From NCBI GenBank assembly GCA_043731355.1, contig JAYTJE010000037.1, forward strand, positions 1-7,523: a stretch of 7,523 nt of DNA, given 5' to 3'. Under the pieces are notes generated by a model that worked only from the letters and a program-made list of their open reading frames with translations, was not told where the DNA came from and did not search any database. Made by a program: the position numbers and the translations under genes. Origin of the DNA: GWC2-56-14 sp043731355 (GTDB lineage: Bacteria; Nitrospirota; UBA9217). Position 1 is the first letter of the stretch. Every line of letters begins with the position of its first letter. Shown piece after piece: positions 1-5,732 of the stretch.

Positions 1-214
1 GATTGTTGTCGTGGTTGTGGTCCTTGTGATGGACGGTGAGCTCGCGCAGTTTTTTTCCTTCGAATTCGCGGCCGCAGTGCGCGCAAATATGCGGGTACAA
101 CTTCAACGCCTGCTCGCGGTAGTCCTGCTCCCGCTGTTCGCGGTTGCGGCGGGCGTCGGCGATGAGCCGGTCCTGTTTGTCGTTTCGCGGTCCGCTGGCA
201 TTACCCGGCGACAT
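1..214 (-). CDS. YajD-like HNH nuclease family protein (partial, C-terminus beyond left edge)
   Basis: Reading the - strand from the ATG at 214 gives 71 codons with no stop before the window edge. The first 35 or so residues are charged and probably helical. They are followed by YPHICAHCGREFEG (Cys44 and Cys47, one half of a zinc site) and then LRELTVHHKDHNHDNN, with the His62-His63 pair of the HNH (beta-beta-alpha-metal) fold. This closely matches the E. coli YajD pattern, in which LRELTVHHIDHDH is followed by a second zinc Cys pair; that second half is outside the window. The family is assigned to HNH nucleases by fold, and its substrate and biological role are not established. A strong ribosome binding site, AGGGAGGAG (227 to 219 on the - strand), lies just before the ATG. 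The gene overlaps the last 14 bases of dus, so translation is probably coupled. Identity is well supported; function is not. Confidence 0.85.
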   Translation of the reverse strand, partial: MSPGNASGPRNDKQDRLIADARRNREQREQDYREQALKLYPHICAHCGREFEGKKLRELTVHHKDHNHDNN

Positions 215-1199
215 GCTGCTCCTCCCTGGAGATCGCGCTCAAGGCCGCAAAAAAATCCTCGATAGCCCGCTTCGTATCGCAGACCCGTTCGAGATGGTTG
301 ATCCGCGTTCTGAATTCCGCGCCATCGTGCAGGCCTTTCGTATACCAGCAAAGGTGCTTGCGCATCTCGCGGACGCCGATGTTCTCGCCCACCAGACCGG
401 CCATGTCGCGCAGATGACGGAGCATGATCGACTGTCGTTCTTCCAGGGTCGGCGGCGCGGGCACGAGGCCCGTTTCGAGGAAGTGCTTTGCCTCACGAAA
501 GATCCAGGGATACCCCTGGATCGCCCTGCCGATCATGACGCCGTCGCAGCCGGTTTCCTCCATGATGCGCTTTGCATCCTGGGCCGTTTTGACATCGCCG
601 TTGCCGATCACCGGAATGGTAACCGCTTGTTTGACGGTCCGGATCATGTCCCAGTCCGCCTGGCCCGAGAAACCCTGCGCCTTGGTCCTGGCGTGGACGG
701 TCACCGCGGCAATGCCGGCCGCTTCCGCCGCCTGGGCCAGATCAACGGCAACGATGTTCCGTGCGTCCCATCCGAGGCGGATCTTGATGGTGACCGGCAC
801 TTTCGAGGCGCCCACGACCGCGGCCATGATCTCTTTCGCAAGTCCCGTATCGCGCAGCAGCGCGGCGCCGGATCCGCTCTTTATAATTTTCGGCACGGGG
901 CAGCCCATGTTGATGTCGATGAAATCCGCCGCTCCCTGCGACACGATATGCGCGGCTTCGGCCATGGACGCCGGTTTTGATCCGAAGAGCTGAAACACCA
1001 CCGGCCGCTCGGCCGCATCGGTGTGCAGCATTCCGTGGGTGCGCTTGTGCTCCCGGATCAGCGCTTCGACGCTCACCATCTCGGAGAAGACGAGGCCCGC
1101 GCCCATTTCCTTGCAGATCCCGCGGAAGGGGAAATCGGTGATGCCGGCCATGGGCGCCAGCACGAGTGGATTGTTATTGAGGATTTCCCGGATTTGCAT
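201..1199 (-). CDS. dusB: tRNA-dihydrouridine synthase (DusB type)
   Basis: This FMN-dependent enzyme uses NADPH to reduce specific uridines in the tRNA D-loop region to dihydrouridine. The 332-residue product is close to E. coli DusB (321). Visible motifs are APMAGITD (15-22, FMN-binding start of the TIM barrel), DINMGCPVPK with the catalytic Cys100, TIKIRLGWD with Lys139, TVHART (His169, Arg171), IGNGD (198-202) and MIGRAIQGYPWIF (222-234). The remainder is the helical C-terminal tRNA-binding domain. The start at 1199 fits the family because APMAGITD lies where it does in DusB. There is no good Shine-Dalgarno sequence, and a TATAAT hexamer sits five bases before the ATG (see the promoter entry). 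The downstream HNH gene overlaps its stop codon; the cytochrome gene lies 77 bases upstream on the same strand. Dus membership is very secure; the DusB subtype is likely from overall resemblance. Confidence 0.95.
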   Translation of the reverse strand: MQIREILNNNPLVLAPMAGITDFPFRGICKEMGAGLVFSEMVSVEALIREHKRTHGMLHTDAAERPVVFQLFGSKPASMAEAAHIVSQGAADFIDINMGCPVPKIIKSGSGAALLRDTGLAKEIMAAVVGASKVPVTIKIRLGWDARNIVAVDLAQAAEAAGIAAVTVHARTKAQGFSGQADWDMIRTVKQAVTIPVIGNGDVKTAQDAKRIMEETGCDGVMIGRAIQGYPWIFREAKHFLETGLVPAPPTLEERQSIMLRHLRDMAGLVGENIGVREMRKHLCWYTKGLHDGAEFRTRINHLERVCDTKRAIEDFFAALSAISREEQHVAG

Positions 1200-1204
1200 G
1201 GGCC

Positions 1205-1232
1205 ATTATAACCGAACGGCGGGAGAAAGCAA
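1205..1232 (-). promoter_or_regulatory. Putative sigma70 promoter of dusB, possibly giving a leaderless mRNA
   Basis: On the - strand a perfect -10 box TATAAT (1210 to 1205) lies 16 bases downstream of a weak -35 candidate TTGCTT (1232 to 1227). Initiation about seven bases past the -10 box would fall on or next to the dus ATG at 1199, so the transcript would have little or no leader. This agrees with the lack of a Shine-Dalgarno sequence there. The -35 box matches only three of six consensus bases, so a chance -10 match remains possible. Confidence 0.45.
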
Positions 1233-1276
1233 AAAAACTTTACGAGGAACCGGCAAAGCCATCAATCAGTCGCCGG

Positions 1277-1744
1277 CTAAGGCCTGAATTTTGTATGGCA
1301 CTGCACACAGCCATCAAGCAGCAGTTTGGTGATCCTCAGCATTTCTTTTTGATTGTTGTGGTGGGCCGCGCGGTCCAGGGCTTCAAGCTTTGCATGAAAC
1401 TCACGGTCCATGGTTTTGAATTCCACGATGCGCTTGGCATTCTTGCGGAGGGAGACGTCGCCCGTCTTAAGGCCTTCGTGCGTGTTTTTCATGGTCCCGT
1501 GCGTGGACTCAAGCGCCGTGTGCACGGCCTCAGCATTGCCGAGGGAGACTGCTGAAACGATATCCCGGTAGGCGCGGTCAAGAAGCGTCATTTCTTCGAT
1601 GAGCGGATTTGTGCCGGAATGCACGGTCGCGATGTGCTGGAAATGCGGGGCATGAGCCGGATGCTGTGAAAAGGCAAGCGCAGGAATTCCTGAAAGAAGC
1701 AGAATGACGGAGAACAGGATCGTATGCCGTGTGGTTTGACGCAT
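1277..1744 (-). CDS. Exported class II c-type cytochrome (cytochrome c'/c-556-like)
   Basis: The 155-residue product begins MRQTTRHTILFSVILLLSGI, a typical Sec signal peptide with a basic start, a hydrophobic core and likely cleavage after ALA near residue 24. The mature part is mostly helical and ends in CVQCH (146-150), a CxxCH haem c attachment site five residues before the C-terminus. One haem site at the extreme C-terminus of a four-helix protein of about 130 residues is the signature of class II cytochromes (c', c-556). Met52 in the first helix could be the distal ligand as in c-556, but this is a guess. It probably acts in the periplasm in electron transfer or binding of small gases. 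The reading frame extends 21 codons upstream, but the ATG at 1744 is preferred because it starts the signal peptide and follows a GAGGGGG ribosome binding site. No haem-assembly genes or redox partners are next to it. Confidence 0.8.
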   Translation of the reverse strand: MRQTTRHTILFSVILLLSGIPALAFSQHPAHAPHFQHIATVHSGTNPLIEEMTLLDRAYRDIVSAVSLGNAEAVHTALESTHGTMKNTHEGLKTGDVSLRKNAKRIVEFKTMDREFHAKLEALDRAAHHNNQKEMLRITKLLLDGCVQCHTKFRP

Positions 1745-1941
1745 GAGTGCCCCCTCGTTTTGTCCGGGCTCCTGTTGTGCGGAGGCCCTTCTTAAACTGG
1801 GCAGCATGATACCACGAAGACGGGGAGAAATAAACCCAAAAACGCCTGGAGGACCGGAATGGCCGAGATAAAGTGCTCTTTTCTGGTTTCAGGGCGGAAA
1901 CAGGGCAAATATCCGGGAATGATGCCTGAGAGAGAAAATCC

Positions 1942-1970
1942 TTGACAATAATGGCCTTATCTTATATATT
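1942..1970 (+). promoter_or_regulatory. Strong sigma70-type promoter driving ffh and probably the operon
   Basis: A consensus -35 box TTGACA (1942-1947) is separated by exactly 17 bases from TATATT (1965-1970), which matches five of six -10 bases. Transcription would begin near 1977, leaving a leader of about 24 bases before the ffh ATG at 2001. That leader carries an AGGTG ribosome binding site at 1990-1994. The promoter lies in the 256-base divergent gap between the cytochrome gene and ffh. No clear promoter for the cytochrome gene was found in that gap on the other strand. Confidence 0.85.
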
Positions 1971-2000
1971 CAACATTCTTTTTCAAAGCAGGTGCTTTCC

Positions 2001-3335
2001 ATGTTTGACGCCTTAAGCGGTAAATTAGAGTCTGTTTTCAAGAAGCTCCGGGGCAGGGGAGTCCTTAAGGAAGACGATGTAAAGGAAGCTCTGCGCGAGG
2101 TGCGTCTTGCGCTCCTTGAGGCGGATGTCAACTTCAAGGTCGTCAAGGACTTTATCGGCCGCGTTCAGGAACGGGCTGTTGGAAGTGAAATTCTCGGCAG
2201 CCTCACTCCCGGCCAGCAGGTCGTCAAGGTCGTTCACGGGGAGCTCGTGGCGCTTCTGGGCGGCGCACAGGCAAAGCTCCATCTGTCACCGAACCCGCCC
2301 ACGGTCATCATGATGATCGGCCTGCAAGGGTCGGGTAAAACAACGACCGCGGGCAAGCTGGCAAAGTCCTTTAAAAAGGATGGACGCCGGGTGCTCCTGG
2401 TCCCGGCCGACACGCGCAGGCCCGCGGCTATCCAGCAGCTCATGACCCTCGCGAAACAGGTTGGGGTCGATGCTTTTGCCTCGGACGATCAGGACCCGGT
2501 CGCGATCTGCAGCGCAGCGCTCAAGCATGCCACCGCCTCCCTGTTCGAGGTCGTTATCCTCGACACCGCGGGCAGGCTTCAGATAGACGAGCCGCTCATG
2601 GATGAGCTCCGGCGGATAAAAGCCGCGGTCAAACCCCATGAGACGCTGTTCGTGGCCGACGCCATGACCGGCCAGGAAGCCGTGAACATCGCCGAGAAGT
2701 TCAACAGCGCCATCGGATTCGATGGCGTGGTGCTGACCAAACTTGACGGCGACGCGCGCGGCGGCGCGGCACTTTCCGTCAGGGCGGTCACCGGCAAGCC
2801 GCTCAAGTTCGTGGGTATGGGCGAAAAGCTCGATGCGCTCGAACCGTTCTTTCCGGACCGTATGGCCTCGCGCATCCTCGGCATGGGCGACGTCATGTCG
2901 CTCATCGAGAAGGCGCAGGAGCATGTTGATCAGGACGAAGCGCTCAAACTTGCGAAGAAGCTTAAGAAGAACACCTTTGACCTCGATGATTTCAGCAACC
3001 AGCTGAAGCAGGTGAAAAAGCTGGGCGGATTAGAGCAGATCATGGGCATGATCCCCGGGATGGGCAAGATGAAGCTCCCGGACGCGCAAGTGAACGAGAA
3101 GGAAATGGGGCGGGTCGAGGCGATCATCAGCTCCATGACCCGCAAAGAGCGGGCCGATTATACCGTCATCAACGGAAACCGCCGGTTGCGCATTGCCAGG
3201 GGCAGCGGCGCCCAGGTCCAGGACGTGAACCGGCTGCTGAAACAGTTTGCCGAGATGCGCAAGATGATGAAGTCCATGACGAGCGGCAAGATGGGCAAGA
3301 TGGGCAAGATGCTCGGTGGCAGGATGCCGTTTTAG
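2001..3335 (+). CDS. ffh: Signal recognition particle GTPase Ffh (SRP54)
   Basis: Ffh binds 4.5S/SRP RNA and signal sequences on nascent chains, and brings ribosomes to FtsY at the inner membrane in a GTP-dependent way. The 444-residue product (E. coli 453) shows an N domain of about 1-90, then the NG GTPase with GLQGSGKTT (107-115, G1), DTRRPAA (137-143), DTAGR (188-192, G3) and TKLDGDARGG (246-255, G4 and following). The linker GMGEKLDALEPFFPDRMASR (272-291) follows. The Met-rich M domain spans roughly 325-430 and includes IMGMIPGMGKM and the RNA-binding GSGAQVQDVNRLLKQF (401-416). The end contains short GKM repeats. The ATG at 2001 is chosen over an in-frame GTG at 1992 because AGGTG at 1990-1994 is then well placed as ribosome binding site. 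A strong promoter lies upstream and rpsP follows after 159 bases. Confidence 0.98.
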   Translation: MFDALSGKLESVFKKLRGRGVLKEDDVKEALREVRLALLEADVNFKVVKDFIGRVQERAVGSEILGSLTPGQQVVKVVHGELVALLGGAQAKLHLSPNPPTVIMMIGLQGSGKTTTAGKLAKSFKKDGRRVLLVPADTRRPAAIQQLMTLAKQVGVDAFASDDQDPVAICSAALKHATASLFEVVILDTAGRLQIDEPLMDELRRIKAAVKPHETLFVADAMTGQEAVNIAEKFNSAIGFDGVVLTKLDGDARGGAALSVRAVTGKPLKFVGMGEKLDALEPFFPDRMASRILGMGDVMSLIEKAQEHVDQDEALKLAKKLKKNTFDLDDFSNQLKQVKKLGGLEQIMGMIPGMGKMKLPDAQVNEKEMGRVEAIISSMTRKERADYTVINGNRRLRIARGSGAQVQDVNRLLKQFAEMRKMMKSMTSGKMGKMGKMLGGRMPF

Positions 3336-3352
3336 AGGCAAGCTGCAAGCAA

Positions 3353-3470
3353 CAAGCGCCAAATGACAAATAAATTCCAAATTACAAACAGCAAACTTCA
3401 AACCTTTCGGAAATTGAAATTTGGAATTTGAATATTATTTGGGATTTGTTATTAGTAATTTAGGATTTTC
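3353..3470 (+). repeat. AT-rich palindromic intergenic element, copy A (ffh-rpsP gap)
   Basis: The gap is far richer in A and T than the flanking genes. It contains a perfect 12-base inverted repeat, AAATTCCAAATT (3372-3383) against AATTTGGAATTT (3418-3429), with a 34-base loop. Bases 3353-3373 match 5160-5180 of copy B at 20 of 21 positions in direct orientation. Bases 3369-3388 are the exact reverse complement of 5246-5265 in copy B. TATTTGGGATTTG with following bases (3436-3453) matches 5794-5811 of copy C at 17 of 18 positions. The outer limits are approximate. It looks like a short non-coding, MITE- or REP-like dispersed element; no coding potential is seen. Confidence 0.7.
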
Positions 3471-3494
3471 TTTTTTAATGAGAGAGGTGAGCAC

Positions 3495-3761
3495 ATGGCG
3501 GTAAAGATCAGATTGAAGAGAATGGGGACCCACAAGAAGCCTTACTACCGTTTGGTGGTGGCGGATTCCCGGTGCCCGCGCGACGGCCGTTTTATCGAGA
3601 TGGTAGGCACCTATGATCCGCTCAAAAAACCGGCGGAGATCAAGGTCGACCAGACCAAGGCCCTCGACTGGCTCAAGAAGGGCGCCCAGCCCTCTGATAC
3701 GGTACGAGCGCTGCTTTCGAAGGTTGGCGTCATGAAAATGCACGCCGAGGCGGCGAAGTAG
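3495..3761 (+). CDS. rpsP: Small ribosomal subunit protein bS16
   Basis: This protein binds 16S rRNA in the body of the 30S subunit and is needed for its assembly. The 88-residue product (E. coli 82) has the family N-terminus MAVKIRLKRMGTHKKPYYRL, then VVADSR-PRDGRFIE and VGTYDPLKKP (37-46). The second half contains KALDWLKKGAQPSDTVRALLSKVGV, the standard bS16 ending before a short tail. The ATG follows GAGAGGTGA (3482-3490), a good ribosome binding site. It lies between ffh and rimM as in many bacteria, but the KH-domain gene (khpA/ylqC) that often follows rpsP is not present. It may be read from the ffh promoter; the repeat in the upstream gap also holds a weak promoter-like pair (TTGAAT at 3428-3433 and TATTAG at 3450-3455). 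Confidence 0.98.
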   Translation: MAVKIRLKRMGTHKKPYYRLVVADSRCPRDGRFIEMVGTYDPLKKPAEIKVDQTKALDWLKKGAQPSDTVRALLSKVGVMKMHAEAAK

Positions 3762-3767
3762 CACTGC

Positions 3768-3795
3768 AATGCGGATTGCGGAATGCGGATTGCGG
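3768..3795 (+). repeat. Two perfect 14-base tandem copies in the rpsP-rimM gap
   Basis: The unit AATGCGGATTGCGG occurs at 3768-3781 and again at 3782-3795 without a mismatch, directly after the rpsP stop. It is non-coding in context. The unit itself is built of a shorter GCGGATT/GCGGAAT theme, suggesting growth by slippage or the trace of another dispersed intergenic repeat family. Confidence 0.8.
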
Positions 3796-3807
3796 ATTTA
3801 AAATCGT

Positions 3808-3857
3808 GGTCCGCCTGCATCCCTTGGTTCGAGAGGTCATACGGCCTCGGCAGGACC
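3808..3857 (+). promoter_or_regulatory. Possible RNA hairpin covering the rimM ribosome binding site
   Basis: GGTCCGCC (3808-3815) can pair with GGC-A-GGACC (3849-3857), giving eight base pairs with one bulged A. A weak inner pairing of CCTT (3822-3825) with GAGG (3833-3836) is also possible. The right arm contains AGGA (3852-3855), the only ribosome binding site candidate before the rimM ATG at 3859. If formed in the mRNA, the stem would limit rimM, and through coupling trmD, translation. No known riboswitch or protein-binding leader was recognised. Confidence 0.3.
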
Positions 3858-3858
3858 T

Positions 3859-4365
3859 ATGCTCATAACTATCGGCAAAGCAGTGAAGCCTTTCGGCGTC
3901 AAGGGCGAGATGAAGATCGAGTCTCTGACGGATTTTCCGGAGCGCTTCGAGAAACTGAAAAGTGTGCACCTGGTTTCGCCTGCGGGCAAAGAGCTCGTGG
4001 TTACGGTGCGGTCCGTGCGATACACCGGCGCAGTGCCCTATATGCTTTTCAAGGGCTACGACACGCCGGAACAGGCAAAGACGCTGAACGGCTGGTTTCT
4101 GAAGGTTCCTGAGCAGGAAACGATGCCGCTGCCCGAGGGCCGCTACTACTGGTACGAGCTTATCGGCATGGAGGTCGTGTCCGAGGAAGGCGAAAAGCTC
4201 GGGACCATTGTTGACATTTTTGAGACCGGCAGCAACGATATCTATGTCATGAAGCAGGGGAAGCGAGAAATCTACCTTCCTGCCATACGCGAAGTGATAA
4301 AGCAGGTTGACCGCCAGGCGAAACGGATGGTTGTCCACCTCATGGACGGCCTGATGGAACTATGA
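3859..4365 (+). CDS. rimM: Ribosome maturation factor RimM
   Basis: RimM binds the head of the immature 30S subunit and helps late 16S rRNA processing and assembly. The 168-residue product (E. coli 182) has the N-terminal barrel with TIGKAVKPFGVKGEMKI (4-20, the usual xGxxGxxGExK pattern), ESLTDFPERF and VRYTGAVPYMLFKGYDTPEQA. The C-terminal PRC-barrel half begins at RYYWYELIGMEV (95-106), continues with GTIVDIFETGSNDIYVM, and ends in YLPAIREVI and LMDGLMEL. The ATG at 3859 is the first usable start after an in-frame stop at 3799. Its AGGA site (3852-3855) is only three bases away, closer than usual, and lies in a possible hairpin. The stop codon overlaps the trmD ATG as ATGA, so the two genes are probably translationally coupled. 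Confidence 0.97.
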   Translation: MLITIGKAVKPFGVKGEMKIESLTDFPERFEKLKSVHLVSPAGKELVVTVRSVRYTGAVPYMLFKGYDTPEQAKTLNGWFLKVPEQETMPLPEGRYYWYELIGMEVVSEEGEKLGTIVDIFETGSNDIYVMKQGKREIYLPAIREVIKQVDRQAKRMVVHLMDGLMEL

Positions 4366-5141
4366 GTGAACGTGTCCCGGCCATGCGCAGCTTGAACTTC
4401 GAGGTGTTTACCCTGTTTCCGGGGATCCTCGAAGGCCCGCTGAATGAGAGCATCCTGAAGCGGGGCAGGGAAAAAGGGCTGCTCAGCGTAACGCTGCGGA
4501 ACATCAGGGACTATACCGAGGACAAACACCACACTGCCGACGACAGCCCTTACGGCGGCGGCGCCGGCATGGTGCTCAAGCCCGAGCCGATCTTCAGGGC
4601 TTTCGAAGCGCTGAAAGCGGAGCATCCCGGGGAACCGCTGCTCACGGTCCTGCTTTCGCCGCAGGGCAGGCTTCTGGACCAGCGGCAGGCTGAGCGGCTT
4701 TCCGGGGAAACGCGGCGGATCGTTCTGCTCTGCGGCCACTACGAGGCCATTGATGAGCGCGTGCATGCGGCGCTTGTCGACGAAGAACTTTCGATCGGCG
4801 ACTATGTTCTGACCGGCGGTGAACTGGCGGCGCTCGTGGTGATCGATGCGGCAACGCGGCTCCTTCCGGGTGTGCTGGGCGATGAAGAGTCGTCCTACCG
4901 CGATTCCTTCGGCGACGGGTTGCTGGACCACCCTCACTATACGCGGCCCGCGGAATTCCGCGGTTTAAAAGTTCCCGATATTCTGCTCGGCGGAAATCAC
5001 GCGGATATCGAGAAGTGGCGGCGGCGTGAAGCGCTCCGGGCCACGCTCATGAAACGGCCGGAACTTCTGGCAACGGCGGAGCTCGATGACGGGGACCGGA
5101 AACTGCTGGAAGAGCTGAAACGGGAGCTGAACAAAGCATAA
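4362..5141 (+). CDS. trmD: tRNA (guanine37-N1)-methyltransferase TrmD
   Basis: TrmD uses S-adenosylmethionine to methylate N1 of G37, next to the anticodon, which prevents +1 frameshifting. It works as a dimer with a trefoil-knot (SPOUT) fold. The 259-residue product (E. coli 255) shows FTLFPGI (16-22), DDSPYGGGAGMV (60-71), the cofactor-binding LLSPQGR (97-103), LCGHYEAIDER (123-133), SIGDYVLTGGE (144-154) and DSFGDGLLDHPHYTRP (181-196) with the conserved Asp/tRNA-contacting loop. LLGGNHADIEKWRR (208-221) starts the C-terminal domain. GHYEAIDER has Ala where most family members have Gly. The ATG at 4362 overlaps the rimM stop; the ATG at 4383 would give the more usual family N-terminus but lacks a ribosome binding site. 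rplS follows after 142 repeat-filled bases. Confidence 0.97.
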   Translation: MSERVPAMRSLNFEVFTLFPGILEGPLNESILKRGREKGLLSVTLRNIRDYTEDKHHTADDSPYGGGAGMVLKPEPIFRAFEALKAEHPGEPLLTVLLSPQGRLLDQRQAERLSGETRRIVLLCGHYEAIDERVHAALVDEELSIGDYVLTGGELAALVVIDAATRLLPGVLGDEESSYRDSFGDGLLDHPHYTRPAEFRGLKVPDILLGGNHADIEKWRRREALRATLMKRPELLATAELDDGDRKLLEELKRELNKA

Positions 5142-5159
5142 ATATCAATAATCAAGAAT

Positions 5160-5265
5160 CAAGCACCAAATGACAAATAAGCTCCAAAATCCAAATTCAA
5201 AAGGTTTGGTAACTTTGGTCATTGTAACTTGGAATTTATTTGTTATTTGTAATTTGGAATTTATT
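5160..5265 (+). repeat. AT-rich palindromic intergenic element, copy B (trmD-rplS gap)
   Basis: Its left end (5160-5180) matches copy A at 3353-3373 with a single difference. Its right end (5246-5265) is the exact reverse complement of copy A 3369-3388, showing that the element's two ends are inverted versions of each other. Internally, ACAAATAA (5173-5180) is inverted as TTATTTGT at both 5236-5243 and 5243-5250, and TCCAAATT (5190-5197) is inverted as AATTTGGA (5251-5258). There is no open frame. The element stops just before the rplS ribosome binding site. Confidence 0.7.
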
Positions 5266-5283
5266 CAGTAACAGGAGGCTGCA

Positions 5284-5694
5284 ATGAACATTATTCAAGC
5301 GCTGGAAAAAGCACAGGTCAAAGAGGGAATCCCGAGTTTCCGCGTGGGCGACACCATCCGCGTGCATGCGAAGGTCGTCGAAGGCGACAAGGAACGTATC
5401 CAGATTTACGAGGGCGTGTTGATCGGCCGCCAGGGCACCGGCGTACGCGAACTGCTTCGGGTGCGGAAATTGTCCTACGGAGTGGGCGTTGAGCGTATGT
5501 TCCCGGTCCACTCTCCCCTGATCGACAAGATAGAAGTCGCCAAGCAGGGCAAGGTACGGCGGGCAAAGCTGTATTTCCTCAGAGATCTGCGCGGCAAGGC
5601 CGCCAGGATCAAGGAAAAAGAGCGCGTCTATGCATCGGTGGCCGGCGCATCGGAGCCCGAGGCAACGGAGCCCGCGGCAACGGAGCAGAAGTAG
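5284..5694 (+). CDS. rplS: Large ribosomal subunit protein bL19
   Basis: bL19 lies at the 30S-50S interface and contributes to intersubunit bridges. The 136-residue product (E. coli 115) carries the family core: IPSFRVGDTIRVHAKVVEG (16-34), ERIQIYEGVLIGRQG (37-51), VRKLSYGVGVERMFPVHSP (60-78), and KVRRAKLYFLRDLRGKAARI (90-109). The core ends around KEKERV. About 20 further residues, rich in Ala, Glu, Pro and Thr, form a tail encoded by a 15-base tandem repeat (separate entry). The start has an excellent ribosome binding site, AGGAGG (5273-5278), six bases before the ATG at 5284. It lies between trmD and rnhB, as in many genomes, with repeat elements in both gaps. The tail is probably disordered and without an enzymatic role; that is inference. 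Confidence 0.98.
   Translation: MNIIQALEKAQVKEGIPSFRVGDTIRVHAKVVEGDKERIQIYEGVLIGRQGTGVRELLRVRKLSYGVGVERMFPVHSPLIDKIEVAKQGKVRRAKLYFLRDLRGKAARIKEKERVYASVAGASEPEATEPAATEQK
5651..5680 (+). repeat. 15-base tandem repeat inside the 3' end of rplS
   Basis: CGGAGCCCGAGGCAA (5651-5665) is followed at once by CGGAGCCCGCGGCAA (5666-5680), with one mismatch in 15. A third partial unit, CGGAGCAGAAG, leads into the stop codon. Being a multiple of three, the repeat keeps the frame and encodes the SEPEA-TEPAA-TEQK tail of bL19. It probably arose by duplication within the gene. Confidence 0.85.
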
Positions 5695-5732
5695 CGGTTC
5701 GCTTCGCAGTTCACGCACCAGCAACCACGCAG

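Noticed and set aside
144..980. Long + strand open frame opposite dusB
   Set aside because: It is the complement of a well-conserved enzyme; its translation shows no family motif and reflects the high GC codon pattern of dusB.
1212..1276. Possible terminator between the cytochrome gene and dusB on the - strand
   Set aside because: A CCGGC/GCCGG stem is only five pairs with a long loop, and the run of seven T lies about a dozen bases further on, so it is not a convincing intrinsic terminator.
1858..1910. Small hairpin GTTTC-6-GAAAC upstream of ffh
   Set aside because: The stem is only five pairs, is upstream of the likely transcription start, and is not followed by a T run.
2286..2924. Long - strand open frame opposite ffh
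   Set aside because: It lies entirely within the Ffh GTPase coding region, has no ribosome binding site of note and no recognisable protein features.
3822..3880. tRNA-like T-loop word GGTTCGA in the rpsP-rimM gap
   Set aside because: No matching acceptor, D or anticodon arms are found around it; the same holds for the reverse-strand TTCGATC word near 5865-5875.
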